This document shows positions 1 to 10,700 of a DNA stretch of 64,000 bases, one piece after another. Below the pieces are notes generated by a model that did not search any database, had not been told where the DNA came from, and worked only from the letters and a program-made list of their open reading frames with translations. Source of the DNA: Pseudocercospora fijiensis CIRAD86. Taxonomy: Eukaryota; Ascomycota; Dothideomycetes; Mycosphaerellales; Mycosphaerellaceae. Positions within the stretch are counted from its first letter, which is position 1; each line of letters opens with the position of its first letter. The DNA lies in contig NW_006921533.1 of the NCBI RefSeq assembly GCF_000340215.1, positions 3,274,273 to 3,338,272 of the forward strand, in the 5' to 3' direction. The translations under genes and the position numbers were made by a program.

Positions 1-116
1 CTGGCAGCCACGGAGGTGTTGTTGCCCCAACTGGTACTTCATCTGCAGGTGCCATGCAGACTCTCGTCCCAGTCATCGCTGCTGGAGCTTTTGGACTGCT
101 CGCTGCCGCCCTCTAG
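1..116 (+). CDS. 3' end of a gene for a probable GPI-anchored cell-surface protein (partial)
   Basis: Only the last 37 codons are inside the window, reading from base 3 to the TAG at 114-116. The peptide starts Gly/Ser/Thr-rich and ends in a hydrophobic alanine-rich stretch (TLVPVIAAGAFGLLAAAL) that reaches the stop. A small-residue omega-site region followed by a C-terminal hydrophobic tail is the usual signal for GPI attachment in fungal wall proteins. The family cannot be named because the N-terminal domain lies outside the window. The call rests on the tail alone; a C-terminal membrane anchor is the alternative. Confidence 0.55.
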   Translation, partial: GSHGGVVAPTGTSSAGAMQTLVPVIAAGAFGLLAAAL

Positions 117-643
117 GCGCTTACTTCGATCGACAGCACTGGCATAACAGGATTAAACCGGTAGCACGATGGACATGGATGGCAATTCTTTGTAGTGTAC
201 CTGGAACATGGTGAATGCAGGCATCTTCGATCTCGACCATACTGAGTGCAATCCTCCTTTTACTCTTGGCTTGTATGTTTGGCTTCTTACTGTTCAAGGA
301 ACGCGTTGTTCATGCCAGCAGGTTTTTCTCCTCCTGTTGCAATCTTCGCGTAAGTGCTCGTACAGTTTGCAAGGTAGATCGCGCATGGTGGAGAGGTGAT
401 ATCTTGGCAAGTCTAGACATTCGTGGTCTCTGGCTGAAGTGGTGCTCGGGGGATATTAATGTTGAATTGCTGTAGTATACCAAGGATGAGAAGCTTGACC
501 ACTCCACGCGCCAAGTCCAGGGGTTCGTGTCACCTTCGCGCAACTGCGCTTTCCCTCATTTGGACATGCTGGCTTCATGACTCCTTCACTTGCCAGCGGC
601 CATTCGGAGGCCAAAAAAATGCTGCTAATACGACTCGAATTTA
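117..643. other. intergenic, no gene supported
   Basis: This is the presumed 3' UTR and spacer after the GPI-protein fragment. Short open frames exist on both strands, but none has protein-like composition, a start context or a plausible continuation. Confidence 0.5.
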
Positions 644-1435
644 TCAAGGCTTGTCCAAATGACAGGCACCTTCAACTTGGTTCCCTTCGACAGACTGCGA
701 CACTTGGCCATCTGCTCCAAAACGCAGAAGTTCTCCACCGTTGGCATCCGACGCTTCATACTCCGGCCAACCACTCCGTGGCAACGAATTAGGATCTACC
801 ACGAAGTCCAGCAACCGAAAATATATTGACTCGATAGTTTATCGTCACTACGATATGGCTTTGAGAACGATGAACCCAATTCGCTGGAAGTTGAGTCGGA
901 ATGTTGACACCGCCAGTCACGTCTCCGCCACCAGTCATGAAAAGCATCACCGGAAGTTTGGAATCCGCTGTAGCGTTGGCAGGGGTCCAGATCGCAAGTG
1001 AAAGGCAGTCTTCGGCTGAGTTCTGTGCCACTTGTCCTGCCAGTAGAGATTTGCCGTAGTTGACGATGAGATTTCCAGTTATGTTCAACGCCCAAACGGT
1101 AGAAATCGCGGATACGTATTGTGAGCATGCTGGGCCGAAGACTGTCGAATCATGGTATTCGGAAGAGTTGGCAAGAGGTTGGGGAGATGTCCATCGTTTT
1201 GTCCCAACGGGTGGCTACCGTATCGCTTCGTTAGTCCATTCTTAGTGGTCGGGATAGAATATATTTGGCTGAGCTGGGCGTAGGGGATCCATTTGAATTG
1301 TCTCACGTCTGGATAAGTATCATTGAGGTCGCCATGAAATATGCCAGTCCTGGTTTGAACGGTAAGGTTGGATTCTGCATGTCGGCCATGAATGGCGGTC
1401 ACGAAGGAAAGGCCCGCTAAAAGTTTCAAGGCCAT
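644..1435 (-). pseudogene. carboxylesterase (type B, COesterase) relic with internal deletion
   Basis: The minus strand opens at 1435 with a signal peptide (MALKLLAGLSFVTAIHG) followed by an esterase-like N-terminus (TRTGIFHGDL, IPYAQ). The frame then slips. In another frame at 789-1088 it continues with AEDCLSLAIWTPANA, LPVMLFMTGGG and IVVTINYRVNIF, the conserved N-terminal block of type B carboxylesterases. The oxyanion-hole GGGF/GGGY is GGGD here. Right after NIF the sequence jumps to WPEYEASDANGGELLRFG and a short tail ending in TGA at 644-646, which resembles the extreme C-terminus of the family. The middle of the protein, including the nucleophile-elbow serine, is missing. Intact members run to about 550 residues; about 250 remain. 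Frameshifts plus the deletion make this a clear pseudogene. Confidence 0.75.
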
Positions 1436-1769
1436 CGAGTTGGTAGGCTTTCGAAGCTTCGAACATGCATCTGACAGGATACTTTCTGGCCAGACGAGTT
1501 GACGCTTTTATGTTACCATCGCAGATCTATGACCCCGCTCCTTGCCAATGATGATGAAAGCGGCAGAGTGAGAGGCGAAGTTTGGTCGGCCGAAGGCTCG
1601 GCCTGGTGTCACTGTCAGTATGGCAGCAAAAATTTCCCTGACAATGCCATTGCGAGCCGGTCGCAGGAAATCACAATTGCGACGACTTGCTGGAACTAGC
1701 ACTTATTAGGAAACCGTCCGAGGATTTCTTTCTGGTAGCAACTTCAAGTTATTTCGATTTCGCACACAT
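1436..1769. other. intergenic, no gene supported
   Basis: This spacer lies between the esterase relic and the transporter relic. I see no convincing coding frame, RNA or repeat. Confidence 0.4.
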
Positions 1770-2009
1770 TTAGGACTTTATCGCATCCATCTTGACAGCA
1801 GTAGGATCCTTGGATGTTGTGTCACCAAATTTTGCTTCCCAACCGTTGCGTGCGAGATACTGCTTCCACGCTTCATCCTCATCTTCCAATCGTGTGCTCA
1901 CATCTGGGATAACGAACCAAGCAATCAGCGCATCGAGCACCGCAAAACTTGATCCGATTAGGAACGTGGCTTGGTGCAAAAGTTGTAGTACAAAATCTCC
2001 AGCAACCAT
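1770..2009 (-). pseudogene. C-terminal fragment of an MFS sugar-transporter-like protein
   Basis: The 79-residue reading has one hydrophobic helix (FLIGSSFAVLDALIAWFVIP) followed by a charged tail, RLEDEDEAWKQYLARNGWEA. That is the layout of the last membrane helix and cytosolic tail of fungal sugar-porter family transporters. Upstream on the minus strand (2010-2110) there is a hydrophobic reading (FLAAETIIYGLVP) broken by stops, so the rest of the transporter appears lost. A real MFS porter has about 12 helices and 500 residues. The family call is inference from the tail. Confidence 0.45.
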
Positions 2010-3005
2010 TGGCGACGCTCATAGCAAAATGGCGAAACTTGCAGGGTTGAGTCCTTTCTTACAATATTAAGGAACGAGTCCATATATGATTGTTTCGGCT
2101 GCAAGAAACGAGGTCAAGGAGCAGGGATTCACATGGATTAAAGCATTAAAGTTCAGACCTTACATACGCCAAGCATACTCCATGCATCGAGAAGTATACA
2201 TAAATTGAGCCAAACGTCCATGGGACTCATCGACCTACTGACGGCTCTTCCAAAGAGCCATTCTTCCATCATGCAAACGGCTTTGATTCTGACGCCAGGC
2301 ATCAGCGCTGCTCGCCTGGCTCTGCCATAGATTGGTCTGGCGTCTTTGGCCCTCGCGGTTCTCGAAAAGATTGGCATCAGCAGCTCTCGAGTAGCAGATG
2401 AAACAATACTTACGTCGCCAAAATACCCTGGCTTCATGGGATTGTAGTTATTCGGCACGTAGTTTGAGGGTTTGTAATCGGATCCTTTGGGATCGGTCCA
2501 CTTACGATAGTCGCTCATGGTATCGGTTATTCCTGCAGGTGACGTTGCGCTGTTGATTCTTGACAGTTGAGATTCTGTGTGTCGTTGCGATTCGCGTAGT
2601 GGTTTGTGTGCGGACCGTACGCATCGAGAGCAATGTTCTGAACGCTCTTAAGAACCTCAACTTCGCTGTATTCACCAAGCGCAAGAGTGTACTGACGGCG
2701 CGAATCGCCTATCGATGACTGCCAGGGTGAGGCGAATGATGCAAAGTGCCACCGCGCGGCATTCTACACGAACGGCTCCCGCAAACCTCGCCTCAAGGTA
2801 ATGGCCGCTTGCAGAAGCTTTGACCCAATCGAGAAGCTCGTCACTATGCCGTCGAAAGCATGTTCCACAGGTCGTCAATTCAGAGAAGTGGCACGAACCT
2901 TGCCACGTTGCTGTCCCATGCACTCTGCAAATGCAGACCCGCAATCATGGTGAGGTAAGGAAATGGCGAGAACGGCGTATGCCTCAGGGTTGACTGATCC
3001 TGAAC
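2010..3005. other. mostly non-coding spacer with one weak small ORF
   Basis: A minus-strand frame at 2518 begins MSDYRKWTDPKGSDYKPSNY and is followed about 35 codons later by a good donor (gtaagt). It could be the first exon of a small gene, but I could not find a convincing second exon or recognise the peptide. Nothing else in the stretch is supported. Confidence 0.3.
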
Positions 3006-3698
3006 TCAGAGCGCGGTCCAAGTGAGATAGCAATAGCTAACCAGACCAGCTAGCATGACCGAGGCGCCGGCCATCAACGAATCCAGGTTATCGCCGCGAG
3101 AGACTCCCTTCCACCAGTGTACTCCCAAATCTCGTCGTTGGTCGACGGCATGATGAGTCAGGTCCAGAAGCGCCATAGCTATGGCGTATAATACCAGCAT
3201 CGCGGCCACGAATCTGATCTTGAACGCAAGCGCGAGGCCGTACTTGGAGAGAGCCAAGGCCAGATAATGCGTCGCCGCCCAGACTATCAGCAGTCCCGTG
3301 GTCAGCCAGCAGCACAGAAGTACATTACATGCTGTAGACGTATGCCCAGTCGAAGTGCATATTTTGTGAAAGCAATACGGGCAGCTTTCGTTCTTCCTTC
3401 CTAGAAGCCAGCTCGCCAAACAAACTCGGCAGAAGACATGGTTGCAAGCAATCTGGACCGGATCTTCTGGATCATCCCTGCAAATGATGCACTCGACGTT
3501 CGGTTCAGGATGCGTTGGAGCCTTGAGGGATGTGAGTAAGGCATCAGCGTCAGGCAGTTGTGTGGCCGTTTCCTCGCGATCGGTCGCGATGTATGCCGTG
3601 AACGCCGTAGAGAGGGCGAAAACGGCAGAAATAACGAGCAGGCGAGGCCATGGTGAAGGCAGAGCGGTCAGAAAAGCAGGTGTAGCGTGCGATGCCAT
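3006..3698 (-). CDS. multi-pass membrane protein with C3HC4 RING finger (putative E3 ligase)
   Basis: Single-exon gene of 230 residues. I use the ATG at 3698 (MASHATPAF); an upstream in-frame GTG is not needed. Residues about 18-37 form an N-terminal hydrophobic helix. A RING finger follows, with Cys70, Cys73, Cys85, His87, Cys90, Cys93, Cys106 and Cys109 (core DPVQIACNHVFCRVCLASWL). The second half carries three or four more hydrophobic segments. The arrangement implies a membrane-embedded ubiquitin ligase with its RING in the cytosol; ligase activity and compartment are inferred. All eight zinc ligands are present and the frame is intact, so I regard it as functional. The substrate is unknown. 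Its neighbours are spacer and relics, so the context gives no help. Confidence 0.75.
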   Translation of the reverse strand: MASHATPAFLTALPSPWPRLLVISAVFALSTAFTAYIATDREETATQLPDADALLTSLKAPTHPEPNVECIICRDDPEDPVQIACNHVFCRVCLASWLLGRKNESCPYCFHKICTSTGHTSTACNVLLCCWLTTGLLIVWAATHYLALALSKYGLALAFKIRFVAAMLVLYAIAMALLDLTHHAVDQRRDLGVHWWKGVSRGDNLDSLMAGASVMLAGLVSYCYLTWTAL

Positions 3699-5919
3699 GA
3701 GCACAGAGTTGCTTCACCAAGACGGGTGCTGGAGTCAGTTGTAAAGCGCAGAGCAGGAGACGCGCGCAGGCGTGGGTAAGGGGAGGTGAGAGACCATCTG
3801 GTCTTCTTGACTAGCGTACTTACTGTGCATACAGCACTACGGCAGCCAGATAGCCAGATGGAGATGTATGCTCCAAAAGTAAAGTCATGCTTGTGGGGTG
3901 TCGGACAGTGAGGAGGAGGTGACGATTGTGCCAAGAAGTCGCGTCAACTTCGCGACGCCTTTGAGTTTGCTCCCCAGCCGAGGGCCCAATCTTGATGCAA
4001 TTCTCGTTGGCTCTTCTCGTTGCACACATGAATCGCAGTGTGAAGTCTACATCTGCCCACCGATTATCGATACAGCAGCTGTCACGAGATTGTCCCCGTA
4101 CACCCGAAAAAGATACATATCTAAGACCGACACGGCACACGCGACGCGCGCAACCCATTCCCCCTCCTAGATCTGTGTCAACCACATCTGAAAGCGTCCA
4201 GACCAAGCAGAACGACGTGCTGAGACGACGACCAGCACTAGGCATGCTTGTCAGACGGGAATATGTTGTGGCAAAGCAAGTATCGCAGGATGGGTGCAGA
4301 AGGCGGTAAGAGCAATGTTGGCGGCTTGATGTCGAGGTAACACCGTGAAAAGATTACGAAGCGGTAGGCGTGATGCACCTGCATCTTCTGACGAGGTTCA
4401 CGTGTAGAACACAGGTCAAGGGCTGCGTACAGAGCGTGAGCCAGGAAGGCACTGCTGCGGCATTACGTCTCCATCATCCAGCTCTACTCTTTGGACACCA
4501 GTGACCACGCCGACGGGAATAGGGCTTCCAATCTTCTGCGCCGTGGCCTCGCTTCCATCCCTTGACTTCCATGCTGATGTGGTCTTCCTTCCTTCTCGGG
4601 TGTTGACTGGCTCCGATGCCATGGCTATACGCTGAGAGTGACAGGCGCCCCTTTGGAAATGCATTATGCAGCTAAGACTTGCAGCTTCTGTACTGCCAGC
4701 TCATCATCAAGCGGGGCTGTCCATGCACAGGCGTGTCCACTCCCAAGCATGACTGCATTTACGAGCCTGTCGGTGGTCTTCCACATCACTCGCATGGCCA
4801 TCGGAACAAAGTTCGCTTCTCTGAGCACGTTGATTGTGTGCATTAGACAGTCCGGCACGCTGGGAATTGGTTGAAGAGAAGAGTATTGCAGCGACCGTGA
4901 CAAACTATGCTTATGAAGAAGCAGCTGTGCTCCTGGCACTAATATGGAGCTTATCTCGACCGCATCCGTAGCTATGACTCCGTGGACACGCACACTATTC
5001 ACGACAGCAACAATTGTACGCCGCCTGAGACAATCGCCTTTAACTAGGACGCTATGAATCGAAGATGGTGTGGACGGGGCAACCTGCAGGTTGAAGAGCT
5101 CGGCTTATCTGTCTCGGATCTCGAAGCCTTTCCGGTGTGAGCAGAGCTGTGAGGTTCTGCAACCCAAGCTGGCCGATCTGATTGGGCGAACGGGCATGGC
5201 TGTTCTCATGCTCACCATCCCCTTAACCGCCTCCGTAGTTAACTCCGATGAACTGAAGTGGAGTAAAATCTGCTGTTTTGCCGACGAACGCCGAACAGCG
5301 ACGAGTTAATGAACAATGTGCCATTTGCAATGCTATCATGCTTCATCGAAAGCGTCACAGTTGCAAGCATTGCCAGAAGATATCCAACGCCAGCCTCGAA
5401 CAGCATTCCCGAGACATGTGCTTGGCTGCCTCCAGCTATGCATGCTCTGCAGACTGCATCCTTCGCGTGCTTCGCACCATTGTCCAAGAGCTATCCGCAA
5501 GGCAACGACAACAACCAACAGCTATCTGCAAGGCAACGACACCCAAAAGTGGTATAGTACAGCCAAGCCAATCCGGGCGGCCTCTCGATTGGCTTGCATT
5601 GTTCCCTACGTGACTGTTGCGCGGATGGCTTTCGCGCCGACGGAGCTCCGCCCTTTCCTGGTACCATTCGATTCTACATGCACTAGGGCGACGTTGCCTT
5701 GTGAAGGCAAACCTGCTAATGTGTATCTAGAGCGTCTTGTGGCACCGAGGAAGACTTCTTTAGAGTCGTTCGTGACTCCTCTTTTCACTCCTCTACCTCT
5801 TCTGTTCGTCGATCTTTCCCGCTGACAGGATTTGTGAGACTAGGCTAGCCAGCCATCATTGAAATCTTTGCCTGTGCTAATATCCAACCGAGATTATCTT
5901 GTGACAATACTTGTCTGCC
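3699..5919. other. 2.2 kb without a supported gene
   Basis: Many short frames occur on both strands, the longest about 170 codons on plus at 5316-5825. They have skewed low-complexity composition and no recognisable motif. The minus frame at 4664-5002 is the most protein-like and could be a gene relic, but I cannot name it. The last part is presumably the promoter and leader of the plus-strand gene that follows. Confidence 0.4.
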
Positions 5920-7752
5920 ATGGTAGGACAAGGCATGCCAGAGGCGGCCGGCTGGTCGAACCATGACCAATTTGATGTCGGCGACTGGTCAGATCATCAT
6001 CCGCGGACTGAAATCCGAGAACCTACTCAACAAGCCAAGAATAAGAATGGCAAGAACAAGAACGACAAGAATTCTTCAGTCGAGACCAGGTATGAAGGCT
6101 TCTATCTGGAAAGGGCAGAGCCACTAGCTGGTGAGCGACCAAGCTGGGCACGAGTCGGTCGGCGCACAATGCCTTTTGATGATGCTAAGCTTGCCGAGAT
6201 CTCACGCAAGCACAGAGTGTACAGGAACATTGGCCCAGCGAAAGCATTCTCTGCTTTGAGTTCCTCGCAGCAAGGTGTCGTTGGAAGACTCATAGCCGAC
6301 CGCCAGGCAAATGAGAAGAACAAGGATGCGGAATGGGTGCTGGAATATGTCAAGCCAACCATCGAAAAGGATTACTGGAAGCGCGTGACGAGGTGTACCA
6401 AGATTGCAGTCATCATCAGACGTCAGCAGAGGAATGGTTCTTCGAAAGACGCTCAGGGTTATGCAAAAGGTACCACGACATATGCAGCCGGCGAAATCAT
6501 CGACCTCGCCGATCCTCTTCCCCAAAAGAGAGAAGAGAAAGGCGACAAGAAGGCAAAGAAGCACAGTAAACAGCAAGATATCCATGACATCGACGATATT
6601 GGTCCTATGTCAGACCCGTTTGCTTCGCTGGGGCGCGATCACATCATTGATGTTCCTCCTAATATGCCCGGTCAAGGAGGACACCATGGAAATCAGCAAC
6701 ACCCACCTATGCAAGCGTTTGGACCACCTCCAGGCGCCATACCGGTGGATGCTCCATTTCCGCCTCCAATATTTCCTCACGAACAGCACCCACGTCCTCA
6801 CTCGGGTCATGGAGCTAATCCATTTCAACCGCATCGAGAATTCGATACACCTGATCTTTATGAGGAGCACCGCGGCGGCTTTGGACCTGACTTTGGTCGC
6901 AACCCTCGCCTGCAGGCTCGCACGCCAGTACACATAGAGGATGAGGGCCGCCGCTCACGCTCAAGGGCTCGTTCGGCCTCGCGACGTCGCGATGAAGACT
7001 TCCGACGCCAGCAACAATTGGAGCGAGAGATCGAGGACCAGCGCGAGGAAGACAGACAGCAACGTGAAGAGGATCGCCGCCAGCAACGCGCTAATCAACG
7101 CCGTATTGAGACCAAGATGGACGAGCTCGGGGCCAGATTTGAAGATCTCGAAGTCCAGAATACTCACAACAAAGTCAATGCTTGGCACAACCGTGACTCT
7201 TCCAGTGAAGAATCATATCGCGAAAGACGCGACCGAAGAGACTTCTGGGGAGACGACGACACAAGAGCTTCGTTCACTCCACCTTCGAGCCCCGGACGCA
7301 GCGAGATCTATCCCAGCGGTAGTCTTGGCGGGAGACGACCGATCAAGGAGTACCGCGACATCAGAGGCTATCCGCAGGAGCGTCGCCGCTCTGCTGGGTA
7401 TCGGGATACACAAACATTTATCGAGCCCCACCGGAATCGCAGGAACAACATTGACTTGCCACCAAGAGCTCCTTCTCCAGGCCGATACATGCGACGACCT
7501 CCTTTGATTCATGCTGCGACTTTTGATGACTACCCTCGCGAGCCTGTTGCGCAGCGTTTATTACCAGAGTTTGAGAACCAGGAGTTTCCTCGAGCGCAAT
7601 TCGGAGGTGGGAGGGATAGAGATAGGCGCAGAGGTGATCGCGTGTATGACAGAGTGACTAGAAGAAATACTGTCGACTACAGTCGACCACGCCGGAATGA
7701 TGATGGATTTGCGGAACGTGGTGGGATGCGTCGTGATCAAATCTTTCGATAG
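5920..7752 (+). CDS. uncharacterised charged, largely disordered protein with coiled coil (610 aa)
   Basis: Intronless frame from ATG 5920 (MVGQGMPEAAGWSNHDQF) to TAG 7752. Residues about 50-180 are the most globular part (RYEGFYLERAEP, AKAFSALSSSQQGVVGRLIADRQ, WVLEYVKPTIEKDYWKRVTR) and probably form a small folded domain. A Pro/His-rich linker follows at about 230-320. Next comes a strongly charged Arg/Glu/Gln helix at about 355-425 (repeats such as REEDRQQREEDRRQQ) that should be a coiled coil. The tail is an Arg/Asp/Ser/Pro-rich region with RS and RD pairs. The composition resembles RNA-associated or scaffold proteins, but no catalytic motif is visible and I do not recognise the family. 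Codon use looks ordinary for the window and there are no internal stops, so it is probably a real gene. Confidence 0.7.
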   Translation: MVGQGMPEAAGWSNHDQFDVGDWSDHHPRTEIREPTQQAKNKNGKNKNDKNSSVETRYEGFYLERAEPLAGERPSWARVGRRTMPFDDAKLAEISRKHRVYRNIGPAKAFSALSSSQQGVVGRLIADRQANEKNKDAEWVLEYVKPTIEKDYWKRVTRCTKIAVIIRRQQRNGSSKDAQGYAKGTTTYAAGEIIDLADPLPQKREEKGDKKAKKHSKQQDIHDIDDIGPMSDPFASLGRDHIIDVPPNMPGQGGHHGNQQHPPMQAFGPPPGAIPVDAPFPPPIFPHEQHPRPHSGHGANPFQPHREFDTPDLYEEHRGGFGPDFGRNPRLQARTPVHIEDEGRRSRSRARSASRRRDEDFRRQQQLEREIEDQREEDRQQREEDRRQQRANQRRIETKMDELGARFEDLEVQNTHNKVNAWHNRDSSSEESYRERRDRRDFWGDDDTRASFTPPSSPGRSEIYPSGSLGGRRPIKEYRDIRGYPQERRRSAGYRDTQTFIEPHRNRRNNIDLPPRAPSPGRYMRRPPLIHAATFDDYPREPVAQRLLPEFENQEFPRAQFGGGRDRDRRRGDRVYDRVTRRNTVDYSRPRRNDDGFAERGGMRRDQIFR

Positions 7753-7906
7753 CTGTTCGGCGACGAATTGGAATATTCAGCTTCTTCGTGAAATCATTTC
7801 ACCATGTCGTCCCATCCTCCATGCACTTTCCAATCTGTCCTTTTAATCCATCAATTCCACAGTCATGTCCACGAAGACACAACCTCTACTCCGCCTGGAA
7901 TGATCC

Positions 7907-8166
7907 CTAATTACCAATAATCTCGCCGCTCCATGGCCAAGCAGTGACCTCGTCGTCGCCCAAAACCTTGTTGGAAAGGACAGTCTCGTTAGCGTGTCGA
8001 GTGCCAGGGTCAACAGTCAAGAACATGTGACCAGCCTTAACGTCCTTCTGTACCCAGACGCTATTTCCAGAGATATCGATCAACGAAGTATTGTAAGCAA
8101 CACATTTCTCAAACCATGCGCCTCCGAATGTTGCCCACTCGTCATGATTAATCGGCTTCATAGCAC
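7907..8166 (-). CDS. exon 2 of the large secreted protein gene
   Basis: This exon joins the upstream exon at phase 1. Exon 1 ends ...IKS plus T, and exon 2 begins GT GCT ATG, giving KSCAMKPINHDEW. It finishes with the TAG at 7907-7909 after EIIGN. It supplies the last cysteine and the WATFGGAWFEKC segment, completing the second copy of the duplicated domain. Without it the upstream frame runs into a stop in the intron. Confidence 0.8.
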
Positions 8167-10328
8167 CTAGGTAGCAAGACAATGATTAGCAAGCATTTCA
8201 TTGCCGTAAGGAGAATCCTTCGGCGGTCCAGTGCGAAAACCGGAATGAATGTGTGTTGGTTTGACTTACAGGACTTGATTTGAGGATCGATGAAGTTGCC
8301 GATGAAAAACACCTTCTGCATATCGCCGAACTTGAACGTCCACGATGCATCTGCATCCGAAGAATCTGTGACACAGGTTCCCGCGAGGTACTGCACGGAT
8401 AATACGAGTGCATAGTCGTTTTTCGAATTGCCCTTGTCAGAGTCCAGGATGATCGGGACGTCTTTGAACACCACAGCCTTGAAGCCTTCCTCCTTTCCCG
8501 AACCCCAGTGGAAGAATTCGATGGGTGGGATTCGGCCCTTTTGCGCAGGTGCCGACTGATGCGCGCTTGTACCTGAGGCGTTCAGACTTTGGAAAAATTT
8601 TGCTGCTTTGTCCGCAATGGGGTTGTCTTCGATCAGAGGCTGTGGGACGTCCGGGCTGCGCGGGTTGTTGCACTCGACCAGTTTGTCGTGACCCTGTCCG
8701 AATCCGACGGGTAGATAATCCGTGGGGAGAGGCTTCGGCCAAGGTTTTCCTGGTGTAGGCTTGACGTTGGATAGCTTTGCTTGAAACTGTATGCACTCAT
8801 CATTAAACGTGTTTCCACCCATCGGCGGTTTTTTCTGTGAACCCTCGGTCTGCTCATAGCAGGCCTTAGAGATCTTCTCGCCCATGAATTTTTTGACAAA
8901 CTGATCCTCATTGAAGTACTGGAAGTCGACTGTTCCCTGGTACTCGCTCTTACATGCTTCCTTGAGGTACTGCACAGATAGGGCTAGAGCGTAGCCTTTG
9001 TCGCTCAGAATTTCCTCAAAGACATAGTATCGGACGCCTTTTAGTCCGTCTTGCTCGAACTTGTTGTAGACAAAGTCTCGATCAGGTTCGACATAAGAGG
9101 TCACAGCCACTTTCTCATCATGCAAGGTGGAGTAGAAAGATTTTGCTGCTTCTGTGATCTGTGCAGGATGCACTTTCCCCAGAGAAATAGGATCGGTCGT
9201 GTGGCATATTGCCTCGGTCTTGATGACAGATGCAGTAGATGGTACGAAGGTGACTCCAGCGTCGTTGCCGGCAGCGGTTCCTGAAGAAGTCGAAGTGATT
9301 CCCATGGGATGCTGCTGGAAATACTGTCCCAAAAAGCTCACTATCAGACTTTCATCTTCTGAAGCTATTGCTGGTTGAGAAGAGACCACACAGATGGGAG
9401 TCAGAGTTTTGGCCTCGACAACGCTAGAGCTGCCCGATGCAGTTGGAGAGGACGGGTCGCGGTCCCCAAATTCGTCCAGAACAGCCTGCGCATCTGCCGC
9501 AGCAATGTCCGCCGGAATTTCTAGCATTGTACCTATGGGCTGATTGCATTGAATCGCCAGAGTGATCCCATCCTTGATAATGTGTACTCCAAATGTTTGA
9601 GCGTAGGTGACATTTTCTCCGATCTGTGAGAGCGTCGGATCTCCCTGCACCACATCAAACCCAAGAGGCATGAAGCCATTGCCAGTGACCAGCTGTATCA
9701 GCTCCTCATCCGCCGCCGGCTCCCAGCATCCTAGGCTAGGTCCATCTTCGGTGCTCCATCCTGGGCAAAACTTTCGCACAATCGCCCTGATGCCGTCTCG
9801 CAGAGCGACCCCAATAGGAACTGATACTGTGCCATTTGGTCGTGCGGTTGCTGTGGCTGTAGCCGATGGGAAACCTTTGCTGGTGGAGGTGGATCTGAAA
9901 GTGGTTGTCGATCCAGCAGACGTGCTCGTAACCGTGCTTGACACGGTCGTCACGGTCAAATACTGGTTTTCCGGCACAGTGAAGGTCTCTATGCACTTTC
10001 TGTGGGTTTTCTGCGAACAAGGCTTAGGGTTGCAAAGCGAGTAAGTGAAGGACGTGACACCAGCGCTGCATTCCGAAGTGATGGTGGTGCCGCTGATAGT
10101 CGTGGTAAAAAAGTTATCAGCACGAGCAACATGGTGTATAGGTGCGGGAGTAATGAATGCAGACGGAACTGTCCCTTCCAAGATAGCGGTTTTGGGTACG
10201 CCACTCAAAGTGCTTTGCGGTGTGATGGCGGTAAGCGTGGAAGGTTCGCCGGCAGGAATACATTGAACGGCTCCGAGGCTAGCAGCGAGCAGCAAGAGGC
10301 CTGAGAGACTCCGCCGAGGGAGCTTCAT
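7907..10328 (-). CDS. large secreted Ser/Thr-rich protein with duplicated C-terminal domain (772 aa, 2 exons)
   Basis: Exons are 8270-10328 and 7907-8166, with a 103-bp intron (gtaagt...cctag); the join is in frame and gives 773 codons including the stop. It starts at ATG 10328 with a signal peptide (MKLPRRSLSGLLLLAASLGAVQC). Residues about 100-170 hold a Cys-containing segment and a Thr/Ser linker (TVSSTVTSTSAGSTTT) typical of O-glycosylated fungal wall proteins. The rest holds an FCPGWST region and then two related modules. Each contains DYALVLSVQYL or GYALALSVQYL, then a Cys, a Phe-rich strand, another Cys and a GG(x)F/W...C segment. No catalytic site is obvious. The likely role is an extracellular or wall-associated protein of unknown function. 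The two modules suggest an internal duplication. Confidence 0.75.
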
Positions 10329-10700
10329 GGCTACGGCCAGGCCGGGCCAACTTGAGAAAGGCGATACGATATGCTTCGATGGAATTATAACCAGCCCTCC
10401 GAGGTTTTCGTCTCGGTACGATAGATAATTCTTGATGTGCGGCTGGTATAGCCCAGTGTGCTTCGAGCTGATCCGAATCAGAGTTTGGCGTTTTGAATGC
10501 GAGGTAGTCCGAAATGTTGCGTATGTCTGAAGTATAGATGTTCGAGGTGGTTATTGGCTAAGAATGGTTGCGATGAGTGCAAGGTTAATATCAATCGCAG
10601 TGGAACCTGATGCACGTGTTCGCCTCTGCATGTGAAGCATAGGACACAAGGCAAGGCGTTCATAGCATATGCCATGTCAGCTCTATATCACATGCAAGTC
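10329..10700. other. promoter region of the secreted-protein gene; no other gene seen
   Basis: This upstream spacer of the minus-strand secreted-protein gene includes an AT-rich ttataatt at about 10384-10391 on the minus strand, some 55 bp upstream of the ATG. No coding frame is convincing. Confidence 0.35.

Noticed and set aside
3820..4245. 141-codon minus-strand open frame
   Set aside because: Composition is Arg/Ser/Cys-rich with no hydrophobic core or motif; overlapping frames on plus are equally open, so it looks like chance.
5316..5825. 169-codon plus-strand open frame upstream of the 610-aa gene
   Set aside because: No recognisable features and three overlapping frames of similar length; probably leader or promoter DNA.
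6404..6937. 177-codon plus frame inside the 610-aa gene
   Set aside because: Shadow of the real gene in another frame, with biased composition.
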